40,728 nt of DNA from Porphyromonas levii DSM 23370 (GTDB taxonomy: Bacteria; Bacteroidota; Bacteroidia; Bacteroidales; Porphyromonadaceae): NCBI RefSeq assembly GCF_000379925.1, contig NZ_KB904235.1:1-40728 (forward strand), given 5' to 3'. Shown here piece after piece: positions 8,429 through 18,000 of this stretch (within the stretch, counting starts at the first letter, position 1; the number at the start of each line of letters is the position of its first letter). The notes beneath the pieces were generated by a model that made no database searches, was not told where the DNA came from, and saw only the letters and a program-made list of their open reading frames with translations. The position numbers and the translations under genes were made by a program.

Positions 8429-9475
8429 ATGAAGATAAATCAGGTAAACGGGGCAAAACCCAATGGTCTAAAGTACGAGCCAAGGGACTTTAAGAGTGCT
8501 GGTCCTGTGAAGTGGTGTCCAGGATGTGGCGACCATGCCATCCTCAATTCACTTCATAAGGCGATGGCAGAGCTTGGTGTCGCTCCTCATGAGACAGTGG
8601 TTGTGAGTGGTATCGGGTGTTCGTCTCGTCTGACATACTATATGAACACTTATGGTATGCATACGATTCACGGACGTGGATCTTCTATCGCCACTGGTGT
8701 CAAGGTAAGTAATCCAAACCTCAGTGTGTGGTCTGTATCTGGCGATGGCGATGCTCTGGCAATTGGCGGTAACCACTTTATCCATGCGATTAGGCGTAAT
8801 GTAGATCTTAATATCATCCTTATGAATAATAAGATTTATGGCCTTACCAAAGGGCAATATTCTCCTACAAGTGATAGAGGGTTTGTATCTAAGTCTTCTC
8901 CATTTGGTACGGTGGAAGACCCTTTTATCCCAGCGGAATTGGTTTTGGGTGCAAGGGGAAACTTCTTCGCTCGTACTATTGACGTAGAGTTGGCGCTTAC
9001 TAAGGATTGTTTGCTCTCGGCAGCAAAGCACAGAGGTGCGGCTGTTGTGGAGGCTTTGGTCAATTGTGTTATCTTTAATAATGGTATCCATAAGCAGTAT
9101 TCCGATAAGGAAGTGCGTGACGATATGACCATTGTGCTCAAGCAAGGCGAGCCTATGATTTACGGTAAGGATCGTAATAAAGGTCTTGTTTTGGAGGGCT
9201 TTGAACTCAAGAGCGTGACAATTGGAGAGAATGGTGTGAAACTAGAAGATATTCTGGTGCACGATGCGACTACGCAAAATCATGTGTTGCACTCTTTGCT
9301 GGCAATGATGCATACCCAGCCAGGGATGCCAATTGCCCTCGGAGTAATTCGGGATGTAGAGGCTCCAGCATATGATTTTGAAGTGTCTCAGCAATTGATT
9401 GAGGTACAAGAGCGTAATCCTGATCAGGATATCCAGAAACATCTAAATCATCTCACTCGTTGGGTTGTAGAGTGA
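8429..9475 (+). CDS. korB: 2-oxoglutarate:ferredoxin oxidoreductase, beta subunit
   Basis: This is the thiamine-diphosphate-binding subunit, 348 residues. Cluster cysteines are seen in WCPGCGDHA (Cys30, Cys33) and GIGCSSR (Cys64). The thiamine-diphosphate motif runs from GDGDAL (105-110) to the NNKIYG segment about 30 residues later, followed by LTKGQYSPTS. It lies 19 nt after korA with an AGGAG-like sequence between. It is the last gene of the operon; a strong hairpin follows at 9546-9579. No separate delta (2x[4Fe-4S] ferredoxin-like) subunit is present, as expected for the two-gene Kor type. Confidence 0.92.
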   Translation: MKINQVNGAKPNGLKYEPRDFKSAGPVKWCPGCGDHAILNSLHKAMAELGVAPHETVVVSGIGCSSRLTYYMNTYGMHTIHGRGSSIATGVKVSNPNLSVWSVSGDGDALAIGGNHFIHAIRRNVDLNIILMNNKIYGLTKGQYSPTSDRGFVSKSSPFGTVEDPFIPAELVLGARGNFFARTIDVELALTKDCLLSAAKHRGAAVVEALVNCVIFNNGIHKQYSDKEVRDDMTIVLKQGEPMIYGKDRNKGLVLEGFELKSVTIGENGVKLEDILVHDATTQNHVLHSLLAMMHTQPGMPIALGVIRDVEAPAYDFEVSQQLIEVQERNPDQDIQKHLNHLTRWVVE

Positions 9476-9545
9476 GTTACTAACTGCAGTCCTATGCTAA
9501 CGCAATTGTAGATACGATATTGGATAACTGCAGAGAGAGTTGTGA

Positions 9546-9579
9546 GGTGGTGGCATAGTTGCGTAACTGTGCCGCCATC
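9546..9579 (+). terminator. Hairpin after korB, possible terminator
   Basis: Positions 9546-9560 pair with 9565-9579 (15 bp including three G-U pairs) around a GCGT loop. The hairpin lies 70 nt after the korB stop and well before the tRNA promoter at 9748. No good U-run follows, so it may be an RNA 3'-end stabiliser rather than a classical terminator. The rest of 9476-9747 shows nothing I can assign. Confidence 0.45.
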
Positions 9580-9717
9580 GTTATATATGCGAGAGCATTA
9601 TTTACTTTGTTCCCGATTTGCTCATGGTGCGTATTATTCCTTATTATATCCTTATTGGTTAGTGTGGGACCTCCTCTGTATAGTGTGTATTTATATTATA
9701 TTGTGTGGAGGATATAA

Positions 9718-9765
9718 TGAGTAGGATCAAAAAACTTTGGGAAATGTTTGGTGGAAAGAAATAAG
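9718..9765 (+). CDS. Possible 15-residue micro-ORF
   Basis: The frame reads MSRIKKLWEMFGGKK and is preceded by GGAGGATATA, an unusually good ribosome-binding site for this genome. It overlaps the -33 box of the tRNA promoter, so it would need another promoter upstream. I do not recognise it, and a frame of this length can easily arise by chance. Confidence 0.15.
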
Positions 9766-9778
9766 TTGCGTATCTTTG
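9747..9778 (+). promoter_or_regulatory. Promoter of the tRNA-tuf-secE operon
   Basis: TTTG (9747-9750), 20 nt, then TATCTTTG (9771-9778) matches the Bacteroidetes primary sigma consensus. It lies about 60 nt before tRNA-Tyr and is the only clear promoter before the translation and transcription gene string. Confidence 0.75.
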
Positions 9779-9839
9779 CAACCAGTTCAGCCTACAATAC
9801 TTGCTTGGCAAGGTTTGCTAGGAATGTAGGCGCTGTAAT

Positions 9840-9921
9840 GGGCAGTTACCAGAGTGGCCAAATGGGGCTGACTGTAACTCAGCTGGCTTAGCCTTCGGTG
9901 GTTCGAATCCATCACTGCCCA
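9840..9921 (+). tRNA. tRNA-Tyr (GTA)
   Basis: A class II tRNA with the acceptor stem GGGCAGT/ACTGCCC and discriminator A, and the anticodon stem-loop CTGA-CTGTAAC-TCAG with anticodon GTA. The variable arm (CTGGCTTAGCCTTC) and a T-arm with GGTTCGAATCC are present. CCA is not encoded. First gene of the tRNA-tuf cluster. Confidence 0.95.
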
Positions 9922-9971
9922 CTATAGGTCTTAAAGATGTTCTGCGTGTAAGCGGGCGTTTTGGGAAGTTT

Positions 9972-10044
9972 GCGGAAGTAGCTCAGTTGATAGAGCATCA
10001 GCCTTCCAAGCTGAGGGTCGCGGGTTTGAGCCCCGTCTTCCGCT
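9972..10044 (+). tRNA. tRNA-Gly (TCC)
   Basis: Acceptor stem GCGGAAG/CTTCCGC with discriminator T, D-arm AGCTCAGTTGATAGAGC, anticodon stem-loop TCAGC-CTTCCAA-GCTGA with anticodon TCC, and T-arm CGGGTTTGAGCCCCG. CCA is not encoded. Confidence 0.95.
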
Positions 10045-10061
10045 CACATTGTTTGTGATTG

Positions 10062-10132
<71 letters not shown>

Positions 10133-10302
10133 CAAGAGAATATGAGGGACAAGGTGCGTGGAGTGGGTGCGTAGAGAGTCGTATAGATGATACTTAACTC
10201 TGCGCTAAGAGAATGGTAGAATGCCTTAGAGTGTTGCTGTTGCTTCTTGCGTCTTGACTGAGATGTAATATAAACTCAAATATATTTTATTGTTATTGAA
10301 CT

Positions 10303-11490
10303 ATGGCAAAAGAACATTTTAACAGGTCGAAGCCACACGTGAATATCGGTACGATAGGTCACGTGGATCACGGTAAGACTACTCTTACTGCTGCTATTAC
10401 TACTGTGCTTGCAAAGGATGGTTTCACTGAGCTTCGCTCTTACGATTCTATCGATAACGCACCAGAGGAGAAGGAGCGTGGTATTACTATCAACACCTCT
10501 CACGTAGAGTATGAGACTGCTAACCGCCACTATGCACATGTTGACTGCCCTGGTCACGCCGACTATGTAAAGAACATGGTAACTGGTGCTGCTCAGATGG
10601 ATGGTGCAATCATCGTGGTTGCTGCTACAGATGGTCCTATGCCACAGACTCGTGAGCACATCCTTCTAGCTCGTCAGGTGAACGTGCCTCGTCTAGTTGT
10701 GTTCATGAACAAGTGTGATATGGTTGACGATGAGGAGATGCTTGATCTCGTGGAGATGGAGATGCGTGAGCTTCTTAGTTTCTATGAGTTCGATGGCGAT
10801 AACACTCCTATAGTTCGCGGTTCTGCTCTTGGTGCTATCAATGGCGAAGCTAAGTGGGAGCAGTCAGTCCGTGATCTTATGGAGCAGGTTGATGCTTGGA
10901 TTCCACTTCCTCCACGTGATATCGATAAGCCATTCCTAATGCCAGTAGAGGATGTATTCTCAATCACTGGTCGTGGTACTGTAGCAACTGGTCGTATCGA
11001 AACTGGTGTTGTTAATACTGGTGACGAGGTTGATATCATTGGTCTTGGTGCAGACAAGATGAAGTCTGTAATCACTGGTGTAGAGATGTTCCGTAAGATT
11101 CTTGATACTGGTGAGGCTGGAGATAACGTAGGTCTTCTCCTTCGTGGTATCGATAAGGATGAGATTAAGCGTGGTATGGTACTCTGTAAGCCAGGTAGTG
11201 TGAAGCCACACTCTCGTTTCAAGGCTGAGGTGTATGTACTTAAGAAGGAAGAGGGTGGTCGTCACACTCCATTTAAGAACAAGTATCGTCCACAGTTCTT
11301 CATCCGTACGCTTGACGTAACTGGTGAGATCACTCTTCCAGAGGGTCAGGAGATCGTAATGCCTGGTGATAATGTAACTATCGAGGTAGAACTTATCTAT
11401 CCAGTAGCTTGTAACATCGGTCTTCGCTTCGCAATCCGCGAGGGTGGTCGTACAGTAGGTGCTGGTCAGATCACTGAGCTTCTTGACTAA
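10303..11490 (+). CDS. tuf: Elongation factor Tu
   Basis: A GTPase that delivers aminoacyl-tRNA to the ribosome. The 395-residue product has the G1 loop GHVDHGKT (19-26), the switch II DCPGH (81-85) and the NKCD guanine-binding motif (136-139), followed by beta-barrel domains 2 and 3, ending in the usual [12 protein letters not shown]. Codon use is strongly biased to a few codons, as expected for a highly expressed gene. It sits between tRNA-Thr and tRNA-Trp, the standard bacterial arrangement. It is the only tuf copy in the window. Confidence 0.99.
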   Translation: MAKEHFNRSKPHVNIGTIGHVDHGKTTLTAAITTVLAKDGFTELRSYDSIDNAPEEKERGITINTSHVEYETANRHYAHVDCPGHADYVKNMVTGAAQMDGAIIVVAATDGPMPQTREHILLARQVNVPRLVVFMNKCDMVDDEEMLDLVEMEMRELLSFYEFDGDNTPIVRGSALGAINGEAKWEQSVRDLMEQVDAWIPLPPRDIDKPFLMPVEDVFSITGRGTVATGRIETGVVNTGDEVDIIGLGADKMKSVITGVEMFRKILDTGEAGDNVGLLLRGIDKDEIKRGMVLCKPGSVKPHSRFKAEVYVLKKEEGGRHTPFKNKYRPQFFIRTLDVTGEITLPEGQEIVMPGDNVTIEVELIYPVACNIGLRFAIREGGRTVGAGQITELLD

Positions 11491-11522
11491 TATTAGGTCG
11501 GAAGACAGAGAAAATAATAATT

Positions 11523-11570
11523 GAAGTGTATGGAGTGGGGGAGAGCCACTCTCCCCCGCTTTATCACTTC
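11523..11570 (+). terminator. Compound hairpin between tuf and tRNA-Trp
   Basis: GTGGGGGAGAG (11535-11545) pairs with CTCTCCCCCGC (11549-11559) around a 3-nt loop. An outer stem GAAGTG (11523-11528) pairs with CACTTC (11565-11570). No U-run follows and tRNA-Trp starts 6 nt later. It is therefore probably a partial terminator or the 3' end of tuf mRNA made when the tRNA is processed out. Confidence 0.5.
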
Positions 11571-11576
11571 TTATAC

Positions 11577-11649
11577 ACGGGCATAGCTCAGCTGGTAGAG
11601 CACTGGTCTCCAAAACCAGGTGTCGTGAGTTCGAATCTTACTGCCCGTG
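11577..11649 (+). tRNA. tRNA-Trp (CCA)
   Basis: Acceptor ACGGGCA/TGCCCGT with discriminator G, D-arm AGCTCAGCTGGTAGAGC, anticodon stem-loop CTGGT-CTCCAAA-ACCAG with anticodon CCA, and T-arm TGAGTTCGAATCTTA. 3' CCA is not encoded. It lies between tuf and secE, as in most bacteria. Confidence 0.95.
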
Positions 11650-11682
11650 CTTTTTTATAGGTATATAAGATACAACGGTTAT

Positions 11683-11907
11683 ATGGCTAACCCAGAGAAG
11701 AAATCCAATTTCTTTGTAAGAGCTGTCTCTTACGTTCGCGATTCTTTTGAAGAGTTGCGTTATAAGGTGACTTGGCCTACCAAGAAGGAGCTTTCGAGCA
11801 GTGCAATACTGGTTCTATTTGCTTCCATAGTTATGTCAGTATTCATTTTCTTGGTGGACAAGGCGTTCGAATTTATTATGACTAGTATTTACGGATTTCT
11901 TGCCTAA
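11683..11907 (+). CDS. secE: Protein translocase subunit SecE
   Basis: A small membrane subunit of the SecYEG channel. The 74-residue product has the amphipathic helix VRDSFEELRYKVTWPTKKEL with the family hallmark TWPT, then a single transmembrane segment (about 40-60, SAILVLFASIVMSVFIFLV). The ATG at 11683 was chosen over an upstream in-frame start that overlaps tRNA-Trp. It is followed by nusG after 43 nt, the near-universal order. Confidence 0.95.
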   Translation: MANPEKKSNFFVRAVSYVRDSFEELRYKVTWPTKKELSSSAILVLFASIVMSVFIFLVDKAFEFIMTSIYGFLA

Positions 11908-11950
11908 TTGTTAGGAGAGAAATTTATAGCTACTATTGAAGTTTATTTTG

Positions 11951-12517
11951 ATGGAAGACCAGCAGATGCATTACTACGTCCTTCGTACCATTACTGGTAA
12001 GGAAAAGGACGTAGCTGATTATATCGAGAGCATGAGGGATGCTGTGCCTGTGCTTAGAGAGCATGTAGGTGAAGTATTAGTGCCAATGGAAACCTACTAC
12101 CAGCTGAATAAGACAGCTAAGGGTGGTAGAGTTGAGCGTACTCGTCCTTATTACTCTGGATATGTGTTCGTGCAGGCTCGTTTGGTGGGTGAAACGAAGT
12201 TTACTCTTCGTCGTATTCCTAATGTATTAGGTTTTTTGGGCTTAGACGATGATAATCCTGAGGTTTTGAGCCAAAGGGATGTTGACGAGATCAAGAAGCT
12301 TATTGATACTCTTCCAGAATCTTTGGATAGTAGCGAACTGAACTTCATTGAAGGCGAGCGTGTGAAGGTGGTCTTCGGGCCTTTCTCAGGCTTTTTCGGT
12401 GAAGTTACTGAGGTGCTTTCGGATCGTAAGCGCTTAAAGATACTTGTCAAAGTGTTTGGCAGAGAGACCTCTATGGAGGTGGATTTCGTGCAAGTGGAAA
12501 AGGAGAGTATGCCATAA
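11951..12517 (+). CDS. nusG: Transcription termination/antitermination factor NusG
   Basis: Binds RNA polymerase and couples it to Rho or the ribosome. The 188-residue product has the NGN domain (YYVLRTITGKEKDVADYI near the start, PYYSGYVFV, RRIPNVLGFLG) and a C-terminal KOW domain (EGERVKVVFGPFSGFFGEV). The ATG at 11951 is preferred to a TTG five codons upstream; an AGGAGAG lies 32 nt ahead, so the ribosome site is not decisive. Part of the secE-nusG-rplKAJL-rpoBC string. Confidence 0.97.
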   Translation: MEDQQMHYYVLRTITGKEKDVADYIESMRDAVPVLREHVGEVLVPMETYYQLNKTAKGGRVERTRPYYSGYVFVQARLVGETKFTLRRIPNVLGFLGLDDDNPEVLSQRDVDEIKKLIDTLPESLDSSELNFIEGERVKVVFGPFSGFFGEVTEVLSDRKRLKILVKVFGRETSMEVDFVQVEKESMP

Positions 12518-12673
12518 CTAGGGGATCAGTCTACTCTGAGGACGGTGTTACCAAAGTAGTTGTAAATGCTACAAGTCGTCTGGTAGTAGTGTCGCTGAGG
12601 CGAAGGCGATGAACCTATGTACTTGAATGTACTTTTCTACGAGTGAGTTTTTAATAAGAAAAAGTGTTTAATC
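12518..12673 (+). promoter_or_regulatory. Leader between nusG and rplK
   Basis: A 156-nt gap ahead of the L11-L1 genes with short stem-forming pieces such as TTGTA-AATGC-TACAA (12560-12574). In many bacteria the L11 operon leader carries the L1 autoregulation site. I can see the suitable place and length, but not a recognisable L1 motif. Confidence 0.3.
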
Positions 12674-13120
12674 ATGGCAAAAGAAGTTGCTGGTCAGCTT
12701 AAACTGCAAATCAAAGGTGGAGCTGCTAATCCTTCTCCTCCTGTAGGTCCTGCACTTGGTTCTAAGGGAATCAATATCATGGACTTCTGTAAGCAGTTCA
12801 ACGCCAGAACCCAGGATCAGGCTGGTAAGGTTCTACCTGTAGTCATTACTTACTACAGCGATAAGTCATTTGACTTCGTTGTAAAGACTCCTCCTGTAGC
12901 AGTACAGCTACTTGAGAAGTCTAAGAAGAAGAGCGGTAGTGCTGAGCCTAACCGAAAAAAGGTTGCTACCATCACTTGGGACGATGTAAAAGCTATTGCT
13001 CAGGATAAGATGCCTGACCTTAACTGCTTTACTATTGCAAGTGCAATGAAATTGGTAGCTGGTACAGCTAGAAGTATGGGTATCGCTGTGAAGGGCGCTT
13101 TTCCAGAGGATGTTCAATAA
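12674..13120 (+). CDS. rplK: 50S ribosomal protein L11
   Basis: The 148-residue product has the proline-rich N-terminal segment [20 protein letters not shown] and the rRNA-binding C-terminal domain with [10 protein letters not shown] near the end, both diagnostic of L11. L11 forms the GTPase-associated centre with 23S rRNA and the L10-L12 stalk and is the site recognised by stringent-response RelA-type enzymes. It is 20 nt upstream of rplA. Confidence 0.98.
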   Translation: MAKEVAGQLKLQIKGGAANPSPPVGPALGSKGINIMDFCKQFNARTQDQAGKVLPVVITYYSDKSFDFVVKTPPVAVQLLEKSKKKSGSAEPNRKKVATITWDDVKAIAQDKMPDLNCFTIASAMKLVAGTARSMGIAVKGAFPEDVQ

Positions 13121-13140
13121 TCAAGACCAATTGATGAATT

Positions 13141-13842
13141 ATGAGTAAACTGACTAAAAATCAGAAGTTGGCCCTGAGTAAGATTGAGCCTGGAAAGGTA
13201 TACACACTATCGGAAGCATCATCTCTTGTTAAGGAGATTACTACTACAAAGTTCGATGCTTCTGTGGATGTGGATGTCCGTCTTGGCATTGACCCACGTA
13301 AGGCTAACCAAATGGTACGTGGCGTAGTATCACTACCCCACGGAACTGGTAAGGAGACAAGGGTGCTGGTACTGTGTACTGCTGACAAGGAGACTGAAGC
13401 TAAAGAGGCTGGTGCTGACTACGTAGGTCTGGACGAGTATATCGAAAAGATTAAGGGTGGTTGGACTGATATCGATGTGATCATTACTATGCCATCTGTG
13501 ATGGGTAAGATTGGTGCACTCGGTCGTGTCCTAGGTCCTCGTGGACTTATGCCTAACCCTAAGAGTGGTACTGTAACTAACGAAGTAGGTACTGCTGTGC
13601 GTGAAGTAAAGCAAGGTAAGATCGACTTTAAGGTAGATAAAGCTGGTATTGTTCATACCTCTATCGGTAAGGTGTCTTTCACCGCTGATAAGATTAGCGA
13701 TAACGCTAGAGAGTTTATCAATACGCTTGTTAAGCTAAAGCCAAGTGCTGCTAAAGGTACTTATATCAAGAGTATCTTCCTGTCAAGTACTATGAGCCCA
13801 GGTATCAAGGTGGATCCTCGCTCCGTTGATGTGAAAGAGTAA
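13141..13842 (+). CDS. rplA: 50S ribosomal protein L1
   Basis: The 233-residue product has full L1 length, with the two-domain layout seen in [20 protein letters not shown] near the start, the central [20 protein letters not shown], and a C-terminal return to domain I. L1 forms the flexible stalk at the tRNA exit site and commonly represses its own operon. It is 33 nt ahead of rplJ. Confidence 0.98.
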   Translation: MSKLTKNQKLALSKIEPGKVYTLSEASSLVKEITTTKFDASVDVDVRLGIDPRKANQMVRGVVSLPHGTGKETRVLVLCTADKETEAKEAGADYVGLDEYIEKIKGGWTDIDVIITMPSVMGKIGALGRVLGPRGLMPNPKSGTVTNEVGTAVREVKQGKIDFKVDKAGIVHTSIGKVSFTADKISDNAREFINTLVKLKPSAAKGTYIKSIFLSSTMSPGIKVDPRSVDVKE

Positions 13843-13875
13843 CTAACACCAGAGAAAAGGAGACACGCATAGTAT

Positions 13876-14421
13876 ATGAATAAGGAAAAGAAATCATCAG
13901 TAGTTAGCGACCTAGTCGGTCTGGTAGAGCAATATCCAAATTTCTACCTAGTCGACATAGAGGCGCTCCCAGCTGATAAGACAAGTGGTCTTCGTCGTCT
14001 TTGCTTCGATAAGGGAGTGAAGCTGATGATGGTTAAGAATTCACTTGTACGTGTTGCGCTTACTCAGATTGATGAGGAGAAGTTCTCTCCTATCTTTGAG
14101 TACCTAAAAGGAAATACTGCAATCATGTTTGCTGAGACTGCAAATGTACCAGCTCGCTTGATTAAAGATTTCGTTAAGGAGAATAAGCCTGCAGATGCTG
14201 ACAAGAAGGCAAAGCCTGAGTTTAAGGCTGCATACGTACAGGAGAGTCTGTATCTCGGTGCTGACAAGCTAGAGGCACTTGTAAACGTGAAGAGCAAGGA
14301 GGAGCTTATCGGCGATATCCTATCCCTTCTCGATGGTCCAATCCAAGGTGTGGTTTCTGCACTGGATTCAGCTGGTGGTACTATCCATGGTCTACTCAAG
14401 ACGCTCGAAGAGCGCGTTTGA
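13876..14421 (+). CDS. rplJ: 50S ribosomal protein L10
   Basis: The 181-residue product has the rRNA-binding N-terminal domain (LPADKTSGLRRLCFDKGVKL, MMVKNSLVRVAL) and a C-terminal helix (LLDGPIQGVVSALDSAGGTI, LLKTLEERV) that docks L7/L12 dimers. L10 is the base of the stalk and the usual autoregulator of the rplJL pair. The start at 13876 has an AGGAGA 19 nt upstream. Confidence 0.97.
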   Translation: MNKEKKSSVVSDLVGLVEQYPNFYLVDIEALPADKTSGLRRLCFDKGVKLMMVKNSLVRVALTQIDEEKFSPIFEYLKGNTAIMFAETANVPARLIKDFVKENKPADADKKAKPEFKAAYVQESLYLGADKLEALVNVKSKEELIGDILSLLDGPIQGVVSALDSAGGTIHGLLKTLEERV

Positions 14422-14444
14422 TTGACCATCGACAATATAACTGA

Positions 14445-14462
14445 CGTGGAGGTCACTCCATG
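14445..14462 (+). promoter_or_regulatory. Small hairpin between rplJ and rplL
   Basis: CGTGGAG pairs with CTCCATG (one G-U) around GTCA. It sits in the 92-nt rplJ-rplL gap, 50 nt before rplL. It could stabilise or help to translate the separately amplified rplL message. No function can be read from sequence alone. Confidence 0.3.
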
Positions 14463-14513
14463 AAATAAGATTTAATTTTAAAGTATAAATACCATATTTA
14501 CATATATAAGATT

Positions 14514-14888
14514 ATGGCAGATATCAAAGCTATTGCTGAACAACTAGTAAACCTAACTGTAATCGAGGTTTCTGAGCTAAAGAATATCCTTAAGGACGAG
14601 TATGGCATCGAGCCTGCTGCTGCAGCTGTTGCTGTTGCTGCTGGTCCTGCTGCTGCTGGTGATGCTGCAGAAGAGAAGACTGCATTTGATGTAGTTCTTA
14701 AGTCTGCTGGTGCTGCTAAGCTACAGGTCGTTAAGGCTGTTAAGGAGCATATGGGCCTTGGTCTAAAGGAGGCTAAGGATCTAGTTGATGGCGCTCCTTC
14801 TAAGCTTAAGGAGGGTGTAGACAAGGCTGAGGCTGATGCACTTAAGGCTGCTCTTGAGGAGGCTGGTGCAGAGGTAGAGATTCAGTAA
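14514..14888 (+). CDS. rplL: 50S ribosomal protein L7/L12
   Basis: The 124-residue product has the N-terminal dimerisation helix ([20 protein letters not shown]), the alanine-rich hinge ([19 protein letters not shown]), and the C-terminal factor-binding domain with [20 protein letters not shown]. It is present in multiple copies on the ribosome and recruits translational GTPases. It is separated from rpoB by a strong hairpin. Confidence 0.98.
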   Translation: MADIKAIAEQLVNLTVIEVSELKNILKDEYGIEPAAAAVAVAAGPAAAGDAAEEKTAFDVVLKSAGAAKLQVVKAVKEHMGLGLKEAKDLVDGAPSKLKEGVDKAEADALKAALEEAGAEVEIQ

Positions 14889-14924
14889 TCTCACTTTGTT
14901 CTCCCTGTAGAATATACAGGTGAT

Positions 14925-14964
14925 GGTTAAGAACCCACGAAAAATAGGTAGTGGGTTCTTAACC
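14925..14964 (+). terminator. Attenuator-like hairpin between rplL and rpoB
   Basis: GGTTAAGAACCCAC (14925-14938) is perfectly complementary to GTGGGTTCTTAACC (14951-14964) across a 12-nt loop, followed by the U-rich TTTTCGTGTCTTTG. This looks like a leaky intrinsic terminator that would set the ratio of ribosomal stalk protein to RNA polymerase mRNA. In E. coli an attenuator occupies the same place. Confidence 0.7.
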
Positions 14965-15005
14965 TTTTCGTGTCTTTGTTCGTTTTTGGCTTTTTAAGGT
15001 TTTTT

Positions 15006-18000
15006 ATGTCCCCAAGAAATAGTACACAGAGAATAAGTTTCGCTTCGATTAAGAACCCTCTGGAATTCCCAGACTTCCTGGATATACAGTTGCAGTCATT
15101 CCGTGACTTCATGCAGCTTGATACTCCATCTGATCAGCGAAAAAATGAGGGTCTCTATAAAGTTTTTATGGAGAACTTCCCTATCCATGACACGCGCAAC
15201 AACTTTGTGCTGGAGTTCTTGGATTATTTCATTGACCCACCAAGGTACACCATAGAGGAGTGCTTTACTAGAGGTCTCACCTATAATGTACCTTTGAAAG
15301 CTAAGATGAAGCTGTACTGTACAGATCCTGATCATGAGGACTTTGATACCTCAGTAATGGATGTGTATTTGGGACAGATTCCATACATGACTCCACAAGG
15401 TACCTTTATTATTAATGGCGCGGAACGTGTAGTGGTATCGCAGATGCACCGTTCACCTGGTGTATTCTTTAGTGAGAGCGTACACAACAATGGTACCAAG
15501 CTTTTTTCTGCAAGAGTTATCCCTTTTAAGGGCTCTTGGATAGAGTTTGCCACTGATATCAGTAATGTAATGTATGCTTATATCGATCGTAAAAAGAAGC
15601 TTCCTGTTACTACGCTTCTTCGTGCGATAGGTTATGAGGCTGATAAGGATATCCTTAATCTCTTTGGAATTGCCGAGGAGGTTAAAGTGACAAAGAGCAA
15701 CCTCAATAAGCATGTGGGGAGAAAGATTGCTGCACGTGTTCTTAATAGTTGGGTAGAGGATCTTGTTGACGAGGAGACTGGTGAGGTGGTTTCTCTAGAC
15801 CGTTACGAAATTATTCTTGATCGTGATGAGGAACTCACGGAGGATAATATCGAGCGCATTCTTGAGTCCGGTACAAAGACAATTCTTCTTCTGGCTGATT
15901 CTGAAACTGGTTTAGACTATAGTGTAATTACTAATACACTACAAAAGGATCCTTCTAACTCTCAAAAGGAAGCTGTGTATTATATCTATAAGCAGCTTCG
16001 TAGTCAGGATCCTGTGGATGAGCAGTCTGCGATGGAGGTGATTAATAACCTCTTCTTTTCAGACAAGCGTTATGATTTGGGTGACGTAGGTAGATATCGT
16101 ATTAACAAGAAATTGAACCTTGAAATTGATGATACGATTAAGGTTCTTACTAATGAAGATATTTCTGCCATTATCCAGTATCTAGTTGCACTGAAGAATG
16201 GTAAAGCGGCTATCGATGATATCGATCACTTGAGTAATCGTCGCGTACGCACTGTAGGCGAGCAGCTTTCACAGCAATTTAGTATAGGTCTATCTCGTAT
16301 GGCACGCACCGTAAGGGAGCGTATGAATGTACGAGATAATGAGGTGTTTACTCCTGTATACCTTATTAATGCTAAAACTATATCGAGCGTGGTCAATTCA
16401 TTCTTTGGAACCAATCCACTCTCGCAATTTATGGATCAAACCAACCCTCTTGCTGAGATTACGCACAAGCGTAGGCTTTCAGCACTTGGTCCTGGTGGCA
16501 TCAGTCGTGATCGTGCTGGTTTTGAGGTGCGAGACGTTCACTATACCCACTATGGTCGTCTCTGTCCTATCGAGACACCTGAGGGTCCTAATATCGGTTT
16601 GATTAACTCTCTTTGCGTGTATGCAAAGATTAATGAACTAGGCTTTATCTCTACTCCATACCGTAAGGTAGTGGATGGTAAGGTGGATTTCTCTCCTGAG
16701 GGTGTAGAGTATTATACTGCCGAGGCAGAGGAGGATAAAACTGTGGGTCAGGGTAATGCACCTCTAGATGAACAGGGAGCTTTCATAAGAGATACCGTTA
16801 AGAGCCGCTATGGTTCGGACTTCCCTGTAGTACCACCATCAGAGGTGGATCTTATGGACGTGTCTCCTATGCAGATTGCTTCTATAGCAGCTTCGCTCAT
16901 TCCATTCTTGGAGCACGATGATGCTAACCGTGCACTCATGGGATCTAACATGATGCGTCAGGCTGTGCCACTTATCCAAACCGATGCTCCAATCGTGGGT
17001 ACTGGTCTGGAGGGTGTCGTGATCCACGACTCTCGTAGTCAGATTTCCTCAGATCATTCAGGAGTGATTGAGTATGTAGATGCAAACGAGATTAGAGTGC
17101 GCATTGATCGTACCGAGGATGAGGAATTTGTTAGCTTTGACGATAACTTAGTCGTTTACAAGCTTCCAAAGTTCCGAAAGACGAATCAGAGTACTACTAT
17201 TGACCTCCGTCCAATCGTGATGAAGGGTGATAGAATTGAGGCAGGTCAGATACTTACGGAGGGTTATTCAACTCAGAACGGAGAGCTAGCACTGGGTCGT
17301 AATGTAATGGTCGCCTATATGCCTTGGAAGGGATATAACTATGAGGATGCTATCGTGCTCAGTGAGCGTATGGTTCGTGAGGACTTTTTTACCTCTGTAC
17401 ATGTAGACGAATACAACCTAGAGGTTCGTGAAACCAAGCGTGGTGTAGAAGAGCTTACTAGTGATATTCCTAATGTAAGTGAAGACGCTACCAAGGATCT
17501 TGATGAGAGGGGTATTATCAGGGTCGGTGCTAGAGTACATCCTGGTGATATCCTAGTGGGTAAGATTACCCCTAAGGGGGAAAGTGATCCTACACCCGAG
17601 GAGAAGTTGCTCCACGCTATCTTCGGCGAGAAGGCAGGTGATGTAAAGGATGCGTCTCTTAAGGCTAATCCATCTCTGAGTGGTGTGGTTTACAAGACCT
17701 TCCTCTTCTCTAAGATTTTGAAGGGTCAGAATAGCCGTACTTCTACCCGTGAGCTTAAGAAGAAGCTTGAGGAGGATGAGGCAAGTGAGAAGGATCAGCT
17801 CAGAAAGACTATGATTTCTAAACTCTCTAAGCTTACAGCTCGTAAACTATGTAGAGGCGTAGAAGATTATATGGGCACCGTCGTTGTTGCTGAAGGGGTT
17901 AAGTTTAATAACACAATCCTTGAGCAGCTCAATTACGAGGAGATTGGTTTCGCCAATTGGACAGAGGATGATGAGAGTAACATGCTAATCAGTCAACTCC

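Noticed and set aside
9542-9724. 60-codon frame after korB (many Tyr, Cys and Leu residues)
   Set aside because: It begins inside the korB hairpin, has no ribosome site and looks like random AT-rich sequence, although a short membrane peptide cannot be fully excluded.
10960-11613. 217-codon minus-strand frame opposite tuf
   Set aside because: Strong codon bias of tuf makes long antisense frames common; no domain is seen, and it runs through the tRNA-Trp region.
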